A DNA stretch of 64,000 nucleotides from Limnanthes douglasii subsp. nivea (lineage: Eukaryota > Streptophyta > Magnoliopsida > Brassicales > Limnanthaceae). Positions 1 through 10,988 of this stretch are shown in pieces. The position numbers and the translations under genes were made by a program. The notes beneath the pieces were generated by a model. The model made no database searches. It saw only the letters and a list, made by a program, of their open reading frames with translations, and was not told where the DNA came from. The DNA lies in NCBI GenBank assembly GCA_036936605.1, contig JAUPFV010000005.1, positions 228,251,770 through 228,315,769 on the forward strand. Direction: 5' to 3'. Positions within the stretch are counted from its first letter, which is position 1, and the number at the start of each line of letters is the position of its first letter.

Positions 1-177
1 GATGGTGCATGGTTCGCCGGGTTCTTCAATACCTTTGCCGGCGACGGTGGTGGCGGTTCCGGCGACCATGGCTCCTTCTCCGGCGACTCAATCTCTTTTT
101 CCGACGAAAATTCATCATTCCTTCTCTCCAGCGACATCAACTCCTCCACGCTGATCCCTAGTTCTGCTTCCGACATG
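1..177 (-). CDS. Possible 5' end of an unrecognised gene, cut by the window edge
   Basis: An ATG at 177 opens a frame of 59 codons that leaves the window at base 1 without a stop. The peptide begins MSEAELGISVEELMSLERR, continues Glu/Ser-rich and then has a proline run (PEPPPPSPAK). I do not recognise the family. The stretch is GC-rich (many CGCC/CCGG words) next to AT-rich DNA, as at the start of many plant coding regions. The plus strand is also open from 1 to a TAG at 193-195 (Gly/Ser/Asp-rich, ending MIDFVF), so the coding strand is not settled. I prefer minus because it supplies an ATG followed by an uninterrupted frame. Confidence 0.4.
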
Positions 178-979
178 ATCGATTTTGTGTTTTAGTTTGA
201 ATGTTCTTGATTTTCTTAAGAAGTTTGAATTAGGTTTCAAAATTTTTAAGAAACTATACTATTTGGATAGTAAATTCAGCAAAGAAGAGTGTTTGTTTGG
301 GTATACATAGCGAAATAGGACTTTTGGTGAATTGGGTATACTCAGGATACACTTAGTAGTTTTTTTTTACTTAATGGCAGTTTAGATATTAATTTTCTGA
401 TGGAGGGTAAAAATGTCAAAAAAAAGTCAATCCAAAGTCAACTGTTGTTTTTGGGTATACTTAAACTCGTTTTGGGTATATATAGCCATACCCTTTGTTA
501 TTATTGACAAGTATTACCCTTACAACAAGATTTGTTTTATATGATGTTTGACAACCACAATGGAAGTTTTTTCTCTATCATGGAGCTCATGTAATATAAA
601 ATTTTCTTTATCTGGTCTGAGACGTCAAATGAAGGGTTTGGTGAGTCCCTTATTATATAATGTTTTAGTTATCCAAACAAATCATGTTGATTTCATTTTA
701 ATATGTCTGGTCTTTTTAGCATTCTCTGGAAGTTTAACTTTTGTTAGATATTATTTAATATGCTCTCTTTAATCATTTTCCTCTTTATCTATTTCAAAGA
801 TTGTGACTCCTAAAGCTGATTTTTCCCCATAAATTTGACTGGAATGATGATTGAAGGTTTTTTAAGGGTTATTTCTGATGTTGAATTTGCACAGGTAGAA
901 GATGCTAAAACATTGTCAGTTTCTCCTAAATATGAAATTTTATGAGGTATCAGGTCAAATTTTATTTTTTAGCTTTGGC
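178..979. other. Intergenic AT-rich stretch
   Basis: No supported gene. The phrase TTTGGGTATA recurs near 297, 452 and 472. This resembles wording near the right end of the 18.6-30.1 kb MULE, but I could not define element ends here. Confidence 0.4.
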
Positions 980-2460
980 CTAGTATAAAGCATAGTTGAC
1001 CACAAGATAAGAGTATGTGAGGAGCTTAAACCTTTTGGATCCACAAATAACAGTTAGCAAAATATCAACTATTGTTGCTTCATACTCTGGCTCATTTTTG
1101 AAAGTATATAAATCACATTTTATAGTTTGTCTCATACTTCTCATATTGGACATGTTAATTGAACTCATGGTCCCAAGTCCAAATTGTTTCTTTATCTGGT
1201 TGTACAGTTGAAGGTACATATTTTTTTACATGAACTCTATTAAGAAACCTAACAAGGTTTGAGCTTATATGACAATTCTTGGCTCAAGTTTTATGTTATA
1301 GTTTTTTAACTCGATTGGCCATTTAGTCAGCATTCCAGATACATCAAGTTTTTGTATTACACTCTTTAGAAGGAATGAGGTTCTCACTATTATTATATGA
1401 ACCTGAAAGTAAGATTTCATCTTCCTGGCTACAACTACCAAAACTAAAATAATTTTTTGGAGTTTAAGGTAATGGGTTTCAACGTCCAAAAATGATTTAC
1501 TTTCATAGTACATGGCTATAAATTCCTTTCATTCTTTTCTAATTAGAACTTTACTAACTAAAAAAACTAAAACAACTAGATATTAAAATAGTTACTCGCA
1601 TGGCTTTGGCTTGGTTAGCATCTCTATCGAAGTTATAAACATTTTAATGTTGTAGAAGGCTTAATTACAAATTGGATTCCAGTTAAATTTTCATGTTTTT
1701 TTAATATTTTGAAGATTGGTTGGCAATTTTCTGAAGATTTTGAAATAAATTTTTTTAGTGCAACTAACGATCGTGTTAGTACTTGAACCTTCTTTGTGCT
1801 CTAAGGGGATCCACTGCGGCTTGTTTCAACGAATGAGTAGCGTTTTGTATTATTTTTTCACTAACCATGTGGCCTATAAATTTACCATATCTTTCACCGA
1901 ATGTGTATTTCTCTATATTTAGATTTTGGTTTGGTATTCTTAGATTTGTAAATGTCTCAGGTAAGTCATCTATGTGGTGTTCATTTTGAGTGTTGGTAAG
2001 TAACATATCATCAATATGGGCATGTAGATTTCAGCTAATAACTTTTTTCGATGTTTTATTAATCAGTTTTTGATATGTAACCCAATATTCTTCAGTCCAA
2101 GTGACATAATTTTGCAAGAAAAAAGTTCATTCTCAACGATGAATGTATTGTGTTCTCTTCATGCATATGAACTTGGTTGTATCTTGATTAAGCATTAATA
2201 AAAGTAAAAAGTATTTGTTTCCTTAAGTTGCATCCACCAATTGATCAATTCTTTGAGAAATAGGATGAGTTATTGGGGTAAGCTTTGTTTAAATTAGTGA
2301 AGTCCACACATATTATCCATTTACCATTCTTTCTATATACTAGTACTGGATTAGATGTCCATATTTAGTAGTAAGCTTTCCTAATAAGGCATATATCATT
2401 AAGTCTATTAACTTCCTCCATAATTATTTATGTTTTTTGCTAAGAAAATATATATTCTTC
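980..2460 (-). pseudogene. Decayed Ty3/gypsy pol (Tat-type): RT, RNase H, second RNase H
   Basis: Reading the minus strand from right to left, fragments of a gypsy polyprotein appear in the expected order. Near 2230-2320 is the RT phrase NGKWIICVDFTNLNKAYP. At 1776-2006 comes the later RT part (HIDDLPETFTNLRI, then YGKFIGHMVSEK). At 1265-1513 lies RNase H (ETHYLKLQKIILVLVVVARK, then MLTKWPIELKNYNIKLEPR). At 980-1120 is a second RNase H-like segment (EPEYEATIVDILLT, then SYLVV). A tandem second RNase H is a known mark of the Tat lineage, so I infer Tat. Stops and frame changes separate every piece; no LTR or integrase was found. The element is old and non-functional. Confidence 0.75.
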
Positions 2461-3306
2461 AGTTTTATTGGTCGACAGTTGTTATATAATGATACCTTAT
2501 GACACATAAAATATGTTGGGACTATTTTTACATCCTAGGCACTTCAAACAAACAAGTTTAAGTTTATTTGTAAAATATATAGTATTTTATATCTGAGGTT
2601 GGTAGGTATGTCTCGACCGAGTTGTAGGAATTTTCTTCCTTCTAACTTTACGCTTTATATCTCCTCTCATGGTTTTATACGTATAATTTGATTACGAAAT
2701 TAGTCTGAAAAAATAATTTGGATTCCAGTTGCAAAGATAAAAAAACAAATTCTAAAAATATCACTCATGGATTTCGTTTTATTATTTTTTAGAAAATAGA
2801 AATATGTGTTTTTAGAAGAAAAAAAAATAGTTAGATTTTGAAAGATATAAAGTTTGAAGGTTAAAAATAACTAATTATGAAAGTTGTATGTGTTTGTATA
2901 TTCATAAATATTGTTAGAATATTTTATGGTGCAAAATCCAAATGATTATTAGTAATTTAATCAGTGAGATGGTTATCAATAACGCGCCTATATATAAAAT
3001 AAAGTTATCAAAATTATATTAAAGTATTCAATTCAAAAATATTTCGCATTGGATTCATATGCTAAAAATATACATTTAAAGATACTCAAAATATTCAACT
3101 AAAGAAAAAAATCAAATTTATATACTATTTTAAAAAAAAAAATTAAAATATTCAACTCAATTTTATTTTATCCTCAACTAATATATTTTAAATATGTTAA
3201 AAATATATTGTAAGAATGTTAAAATTATATTGAAATTATATAATTCAAAAGAATTATTTGTTTAAAAAATAAGGTGAAGACCCAAAAATAGATAGTCGAG
3301 TTTCTC
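2461..3306. other. Very AT-rich spacer without genes
   Basis: Homopolymer-rich A/T sequence with no open frame of note and no recognised motif. It separates the gypsy relic from the TIR element that follows. Confidence 0.5.
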
Positions 3307-4364
3307 ACTTTCACATAGTACCCAAAATTGATAAACTACACATGGATACATGGATTAAGGTAAAAGATCTCAAATAATCATCTTGTTATTTTTTGAATCA
3401 AACCTTTTTTCATATATATTTTTAAAGTGTATATTTCATACGATAGCTCTGGATAAAATCTTAAAGTACAATCAAATTTGTTTTTTTAAGACGAACAAAA
3501 TTAAACCCGTTGATGATATTATTTGATTTTTTTTGCCAAGAACCATGTGAGACTAGACATAATAAATTATGCTAGACCATGCATTATTAAATCACGCTAG
3601 ACGATGCATAATAAATCATGCGAGATCGTACATTATTAAATCATACAAGACGAGACATAATAAAATATGCTAGACCGTGGATTTTAAATCATGGGAGAGC
3701 ATGCATAATAAAGTTGAGAGATCAAACATTATTTAATCATGAGATACCAGAAATGATAAAGTTGAGAGATCAAACATTATTAAATCACGCAATACCATAA
3801 ATGATAAAGTTGATAGATAATACACTACTAAATCATGCGAGACCAGGCATGATAAAGTTGAGAGACCATGCATTGTTATATAATGTGAGACCATGCATGG
3901 TAAAGTTGAGAGACCAGACATTATTAAATCATGCGAGATAAAACATGATGAGAGTGGATAGATGCGAGACTAGCCATATGAAGCAGAGAGATGCGAGACA
4001 TATACTACTTGATGATAAAAATGCGAGACCATGGTTACTAGGTCCGACGAAAAAATAAATAAAAAATATATCATCAATAGATCTAGTTCTAGTTGTGTTT
4101 GTTTAAAAAAAAATGTACGGTCTCACATGATTTATTATGCCTAGTCTTGTATTAATAATGTGCATGATTTATTATGCATAGCCTCACATGGCTTCTAAAG
4201 CAAAAAATTCAAAAACAAATTATCAATGGATCTAATTTTGTTCGTCTTAAAAAAAAATTAAATGTAGTTTCGGATTATTTTTTGGAACTCCAATTTAAAT
4301 AATACATATCTTTAAAAAATAAAAGTTTGACTTAAAAAAACTATTAAATAGGTAATAGTGAAAG
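3307..4364. mobile_element. Non-autonomous TIR element with internal repeat array
   Basis: The two flanks of the repeat array are inverted copies of each other. The strongest shared block is TTTTTTTAAGACGAACAAAA at about 3480-3500, matched in reverse complement at 4238-4260. Weaker similarity extends outward to TTTCACATAGTACC near 3309 and its inverse near 4350-4363. The interior has no transposase. The termini are degenerate and I could not identify a target-site duplication, so the ends are approximate. A MULE-type or other TIR transposon is likely, but the superfamily is not proven. Confidence 0.5.
3548..4040 (+). repeat. Degenerate tandem array, unit about 26 bp
   Basis: About fifteen imperfect copies of a unit built from AGACCATGCAT, then AATAAATCATGCG. 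Many units contain GCAT and ATGC as an inverted pair around an AT-rich spacer (for example GCATAATAAATCATGC). From about 3700 the array alternates with GATAAAGTTGAGAG. The open frames seen here are by-products of the repeat. Confidence 0.7.
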
Positions 4365-4988
4365 TTGATATATTACATAATATTATACATTAGTATTGAA
4401 TATCCATGTGAACTGTTCCTTAAAAAATATCTAAAAATAAATTATTTAAAATAAAAAAATTAACGTGTTAAATATTTTGTGCTAAAAATATTATAATTCT
4501 TTTATAAAATTTATATTTATACTTTGATTTTTTTCAACATCAAATTTTTGAAATAAAATATTATAAAAAATGGATAATATAAAATTTCTATTTTTATAAT
4601 TTCTATTAATTACCTTTTGTTAATAAATATGCTCCTAGCTATAATTTTTAGGAAAAAAGATTAAATATAATTAATTTGAATGATGAGGTAGAATATTAGG
4701 AAACCGAATGAGAGAGGAGTCTGCAATCTGAATAGGAAATTCAGAACAACAAATAGGTTTCAGCCCTATTTCTTTCTCTACTTCCTCTTCCCCAACACTT
4801 CCAAAACAAAAACAAATTTATCAATTTAAAGCATTCAACTCTTCCCAATTCGCTTCTTTTATATTCGCATCATCCTGGAAACTTAGCTCCTGAATTCTCT
4901 CAGATACCACCATCGTCATCCTTCTCTCTGATCATAATCGCTTAAACCCTTTTAAAAGATCAACTTTTCAATCTAATTCCATAACTTT
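4365..4988 (+). promoter_or_regulatory. Upstream region of the UFD2 gene
   Basis: The first half is AT-rich filler. From about 4750 the sequence becomes pyrimidine-rich (TTTCTTTCTCTACTTCCTC), typical of plant 5' leaders, and remains so until the ATG at 4989. No clear TATA box is seen, which suits a housekeeping gene. Confidence 0.4.
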
Positions 4989-7900
4989 ATGGCGACACAA
5001 CGATCGCAGCGATCCCTTGAGGAAATCGAGGACATAATCCTTAGGAAGATTTTCCTTGTAACCCTCACATACTCCACGGAATCTAATTCCAGCGTTGTTT
5101 ATCTCGAATTGACCGCGGCGGAGCTTCTCAGTGAAGGTAAAGACTTGAGGCTCTCTCGTGATTTGATGGAGAGAGTACTCATCGACCGACTTTCCGGTGA
5201 CTTTCCCTCTGCAGAGCCGCCGTTTCCGTACCTTCTCGGGTGTTACAGCCGTGCCCACCAAGAATCAAGGAAAATTCTTTCCATGAAAGATAAGAAAATT
5301 CTCTCGGAGATGGAGAATGTTATCAAACAGGCTAAGAAGCTTGCCCTATCGTATTGCCGCATTCACTTAGGGAATCCAGACATGTTTGGCAGCTCGAACA
5401 ACTTCCAAAAGACTAATGTCTCACCGCTGTTGCCCTTGATTTTTTCAGAGCAGGGTGGAGGTGTAATTGATGGTTTTGGTAGCAGCAGTGGGGGTGTCCA
5501 GTGCCCTCCTGGGTTTATAGATGAGTTCTTTAAGGATGCCGATTCGGATAGCCTGGACCCTATTTTGAAAGGGTTGTACGAAGATTTAAGGGGTAGTGTA
5601 TTGAAGGTTTCCGCTCTTGGGAATTTCAGGCAGCCATTGAGAGCGTTGTTGTTTATGGTTAGTTTTCCTGCCGGAGCTAAGGCTTTAGTTAATCATGTAT
5701 GGTGGATTCCTAAAGGGGCGTATTTGAATGGCCGGGTTATTGAGATGACAAGTATTTTGGGTCCGTTCTTTCATATTAGCGCTCTTCCAGATCAAACTAT
5801 CTTCAAGAGCCAGCCTGATGTTGGGTGAGTATATCTATTGCTTATGTCAATTCATATAATCTAGTTAGAAAAAAAAAAACTTTTTTATGTTTATGCTAGG
5901 TTCATACAAGCTGATATTCTACTTGAAGTTAGATTTATTAGAGAAACATTATAGCCAAAAGAGGACTCTTTCAAATGCTGTTGTTTCTTATGTTATGTTT
6001 TCGTACGTTCAGTTGTTTTTTGTTTATGATTAGGTTTATTTAGTTCTCCTTCAGTTAGTTGCTCCTTTGTCAGCCTGTATGGATGTAAATCAGAACAAAA
6101 AAATCTTATTTTTGGATGCTTGTTTTCATAGAAGCCATAATTCCACTTAATTGTGCTTATATGAATAAAAGTTGCATCTTTGAACAGAGAAAAAAAAAAC
6201 ATAGCTCTATGACAATCTGCTGTTGGGTAGTGTTTTTATTTAAGCTGTATTCTGTCTTGAATATACAGGCAGCAATGTTTCTCGGATGCATCGAACCGTC
6301 GTCCAGGTGATTTACTATCATCATTCTCAACGATCAAGTCAGAAATGAATACACTTTATGAAGGACTCGGAAAAGTGATTCTCTCTCTCCTTAAGAATAC
6401 AGACACCCGAGAGAGTGTTCTAGAGTATCTTGCGGAGGTGATTAATAAAAATGCATCCAGGGGTCAAATACAGGTAAGTACTAGTTTAATCCTTAACAAA
6501 ACTTGATCATTGGTTTGGTTTTACAATTTTATTAAGTGATTTTTTAGAACTTTATTCATTTTCTTTCTTTTTATTACATCAACAGTAGCTAACTATATTG
6601 TGTGAAACATATGGTAGGTTGATCCAATGGTAAGTGCTAGCTCAGGCATGTTTGTAAACCTCAGCGCAGTCATGCTTCAACTATGCGATCCTTTTTTAGA
6701 TTCAAATTTAACTAAAAGAGATAAAATTGACCCAAGTTATGTGTTCTACAATACCCGTTTGGATTTAAGGTGAGGACTTATGTTTTTTGTCGATCTTATG
6801 ATTCTTTATTCTGTCATTTGGGGTTCTTAACTATTGTTTCGTAATGTCAGAGGGTTGACTGCTCTCCATGCATCTTCAGAAGAAGTTACCGAATGGATAA
6901 AGAAAGGTAATGCTGCAGAAGAAGCTCAGTCTCGCTTGCAACAGTCCCATGAGGCCACCAGTACAGGCAGTCAGGGTTCTAGACCTGTCCGAAGTGCTAA
7001 ATCAAATAAATTTTCTTTCATTTGTGAATGCTTCTTTATGACTGCAAGGGTATTTAACCTGGGCCTGATAAAAGCGTTTTCCGACTTTAAACATCTTGTT
7101 CAGGTAAATGCATGGATTTTTTAGTTTAAAATAGTAAGCTTGTTTTTCCTCCCATTTTCTACAATTGTATTGTGTCCCCAGCTAGTTTTGTACAACGAAT
7201 TGGAATTAAATTAATGACTTTCTTTCCTTAAATATCATTTATTAGATAATAATGAGCTTTCATCTCCTTATCTTCTAGGATATTTCAAGAAGTGAAGATA
7301 CTCTCTCCACATTAAAAGCTATGCAAGGGCGAGGGCCTTCTCCTCAACTGGAGCTTGATATAACTCGGCTTGAAAAAGAATTGGAGTCGTACTCACAAGA
7401 AAAGCTTTGCTATGAAGCTCAGTTACTAAGGGTATACATTCCTCTCCCCTCTCCCAGCCTGTCTTATATTTGCGGTGCTAATCTCTCTAGTCTTAACTGA
7501 TAATGAAAGCCTAATTGGTTTTTTAAAAAAAATTCTACTGAAATTTATGAGAATTGAAGTTTTACTCATATTAAAAATAAAATGTAAAACTTATATCCAT
7601 ATATTAAATTTCCGCAACATTTCTAAGTCCATATTTTTAGATTCAACTCAAGTAATCGCATGTTCGTTCTTATTATATTTTTAGGTCGTCAGCCAATTAT
7701 ATCATCTGTATTTTGAAACTCAAGCTATAAGAAGATAGTACAGTAATTACAATTTTAGAACCATGTTTTCAGTTGCTAATTCAGAGTTTAATTTGAGCTT
7801 GAAAATGTTTAAAAGAACATTTTGATTACTAACGCACAATGCCTGAATATAATAATATCTTTCTTTGCATGTGACTTTATTAGTTTTCCTTTTCATGGTT

Positions 7901-8125
7901 TAAGGATTCGGGACTTATCCAGCGTGCACTATCATTCTACCGGTTAATGCTAGTTTGGTTGGTTGGGCTTGTTGGTGGATTTAAGATGCCTTTACCATCA
8001 ACTTGCCCCATGGAGTTCGCTTGTATGCCAGAGCATTTTGTGGAAGATGCCATGGAACTGCTTATATTTGCCTCAAGGATACCAAAAGCATTGGATGGGG
8101 TGATACTGGTTGGTAGATTTATAAA

Positions 8126-8183
<58 letters not shown>

Positions 8184-10562
8184 AATTAAACAACATATAA
8201 TCAACTAAATCTTCTTATTTGAAGGATGACTTTATGAACTTCATTATAATGTTCATGGGGAGTCCGGACTATATCAGAAACCCGTATCTCAGAGCTAAGA
8301 TGGTTGAAGTGCTGAATTGCTGGATGCCTAGTAGAAGGTGAATTTAATTAATGCCTTTCTTAGATACAGATAATAAAGCATTTCCTTGTTAGTTTTCCGA
8401 GACACTTGTGTTTATTCGTGCAGTGGTTCATCCGCTACTAGTACTCTGTTTGAAGGGCATCCACTATCTCTTCAGTATCTTGTGAGGAACCTTTTGAAAC
8501 TATATGTGGACATTGAGTTCACTGGTTCTCATACACAGGTGAGGGCCTCATACAACCATTATATGTTATGAAAAATAAAAATTATTTTAGCTGCATCTGC
8601 TGGACTATCATAGATTGTTCTGCTACTGTTATTAATAAACATTGGCTTTTTAGTAGAACTTTTTCTTATTTTATAGGTTTCTTGTTTTTGTCGTCTTAAC
8701 TTGGCCTTTTTCTTTATTATCCGAGGCAGTTTTATGACAAGTTCAATATCCGGCACAATATCGCCGAACTTCTGGAGTACTTGTGGCAGGTTCCAAGTCA
8801 CCGCAATGCTTGGAGACGGGTCGGTTTTTGGTGGTCTATATGTGTCAAAATACTATTATACTTCAGCATTATTACAATTCTATTCTTAATGATGCCATAT
8901 CAATGCCATTTCAGATTGCTAAAGAGGAGGAAAAAGGCGTTTACCTGAACTTCTTGAACTTCTTGGTGAATGATAGCATATATCTTCTTGATGAGAGTCT
9001 TAATAAGATTCTTGAGATCAAAGAACTTGAAGCTGAGATGTCAAACACGGAAGAATGGGAGCAAAGACCAGCTCAAGAGAGGCAGGAGAGAACTAGATTG
9101 TTCCGTTCCCAGGAAAATGTAAGCATAGTCTTTTGGTTTAATCTTCTTTTTACATTTCCTATTGGCATGCATGTGCTTTAGTGTATTTGATGAACAATGA
9201 ATATATATATAATTCGCATTTTTCAGATAATCCGGATTGATATGAAATTGGCTAATGAAGACGTGACTATGCTGGCATTTACATCTGAACAAATAACAGC
9301 TCCTTTTCTACTTCCTGAGATGGTAGTCTTTAATCTACTTACCCTCAAAGATATTTTTAGTCAAAACAAATCGTACTAACCTTACTGAATTATCTTGTTT
9401 CATTTTCTGTTAGGTTGAAAGAGTTGCTGGTATGCTAAATTATTTTTTGCTACAACTTGTGGGTCCTCAGAGAAAGTCTCTGAGTCTAAAAGATCCTGAG
9501 AAGTACGAATTTCGTCCTAAACAATTGCTTAAGCAGGTACTGAGTAACTTTCAATTATATTTAGTCTGTGGTTTATCATTCAAACCATGATTAAAAAGAC
9601 ATGATATTTTTGGTTCGTGCACTGTAATTGGATGTCTTTATAAATGTAAGATTGCTGAGAGCATTTGCAGTGGCTTTTATCTCTGTTATTTTTTGCAGAT
9701 CGTTTGTATATACGTTAATCTAGCAAGGGGTGACTCCAAAAATATTTTCCCAGATGCCATATCTAAGGATGGTCGATCATACAATGACCAAGTAAGTCCA
9801 TTATGACAAAGCTTCTTGCTAATTGTATAAAGCAAATATTTTAGACTTCGACTTGAGAAGTCCTTTTCTTCAACTACTTATTTCATCAAATATTTTCGAC
9901 TTCGACTTGAGAAGTCATTTTTTTCAACTACTTATTCGATCGATTAAAATCTGTTACTCTTGTGCATGATCCAGCTGTTTAGCGCTGCAGCAGATGTCCT
10001 TCGAAGAATTGGTGAAGACGGACGACTTATACAACAATTTCTGGAGCTAGGTTCAAAAGTCAGAGCTGCTGCGTCTGAGGCAATGGACGCTGAAGCTGCT
10101 CTAGGAGAGATACCAGATGAATTCCTGGATCCAATTCAGGTATTTCTCGGAGCAAGAGAAAAGGTTTATGTTTGTTGAATTCTTAATAACGTCTCTCTTT
10201 TTCAGTACACGCTGATGACAGATCCGGTGATACTACCGAGCTCAAAGATCACGGTGGACAGGCCTGTTATTCAGAGGCATCTTCTCAGTGATAGTGTACG
10301 ACTTCTTAAAAATCTGTTTCACATCCTTATCATATGAATCTTTGTGCTTTGCTGATTTAGTTAACTTTTATAATTGCAGACTGATCCCTTTAGTCGTGCA
10401 CATCTGACCGCTGACATGCTGATTTCAAACACGGAGCTGAAAGCAAAAATCGATGAGTTTGTAAGGTCACAAGAAGCAAAGAGACATGGGAAAGAAGACC
10501 TGAACAATAGAAGCACTAAGGGTTTGATCCAAACCACTACTAGTGAAATGTTAATTGACTAG
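4989..10562 (+). CDS. UFD2: Ubiquitin conjugation factor E4 (UFD2 type, U-box), 16 exons
   Basis: E4 ligases extend short ubiquitin chains on substrates for proteasomal turnover; the Arabidopsis member is known as MUSE3. My model joins exons 4989-5824, 6269-6473, 6618-6769, 6851-7103, 7279-7431, 7905-8108, 8225-8337, 8424-8538, 8730-8819, 8915-9118, 9227-9322, 9414-9536, 9699-9791, 9975-10139, 10206-10295 and 10380-10562. All introns are GT..AG and the sum is 3075 nt, giving 1024 residues without a stop, close to the usual plant length of about 1040. The UFD2 core includes [31 protein letters not shown] and [17 protein letters not shown]. The C-terminal U-box begins at [10 protein letters not shown] (about residue 925), with [15 protein letters not shown] and DPFSRAHLT, and the protein ends MLID. 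No lesion is seen. Donors at 8109 (GTTGGT) and 8820 (GTCGGT) are weak, but the family sequence supports them. Confidence 0.95.
8127..8178. repeat. (TA)n microsatellite in a UFD2 intron
   Basis: About 25 TA units lie in the intron between 8108 and 8225, just after the weak donor GTTGGT. Confidence 0.95.
9844..9934. repeat. Short tandem duplication in a UFD2 intron
   Basis: A 37-bp phrase starting GACTTCGACTTGAGAAGTC occurs at 9844-9880 and again at 9898-9934 with a few changes. It lies in the intron before the exon at 9975. Confidence 0.85.
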
Positions 10563-10934
10563 TTGTAATCTTATTCGTTGATTTAGGGAGAGTTCAAGAC
10601 GTTTGTAATTTTAAATATTCTTAGAAATCGAAGGTATACCTGGCATGTCAATTTCTCCGTTGCAGAATATATAAGAACGGTGGATGGGTACCTGCCACTT
10701 CAATTTCTCTGTTGCAGAATATTTAAGATATGCTAAATCAGTGAACTATTTCAATTAAAGTAATTATTTTTCACTTCTGAACTTTTTAGTTTTTTTGTGT
10801 CAACATATTGCTGGATCGGTAGCTGCAACTAAATAAATTTTGATATCAATGTGATTGCACATTCTCACCTAATCTGAATAGAATTACAGTTGGTACATAT
10901 AATGAAATATGTATTTATTTGTTCCACACAAGCT

Positions 10935-10961
10935 ATGTCAAACTCAACAGATTTTGAATGA
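10935..10961 (+). CDS. Upstream ORF made by duplication of the UGT start region
   Basis: ATG at 10935 opens an eight-codon frame, MSNSTDFE, then TGA. It nearly copies the beginning of the glycosyltransferase 54 bp downstream, MSNSADFQ. The flanks are also alike (CACAAGCT before the first ATG, CACAAACA before the second), so a short tandem duplication is the likely origin. If the transcript starts upstream of it, the small ORF could lower translation of the main frame. The transcription start is not known. Confidence 0.5.
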   Translation: MSNSTDFE

Positions 10962-10988
10962 AATATATATCATCAGCTCTACACAAAC

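Noticed and set aside
8559..9292. Minus-strand ORFs within the UFD2 gene
   Set aside because: Opposite-strand shadows that cross exon-intron borders.
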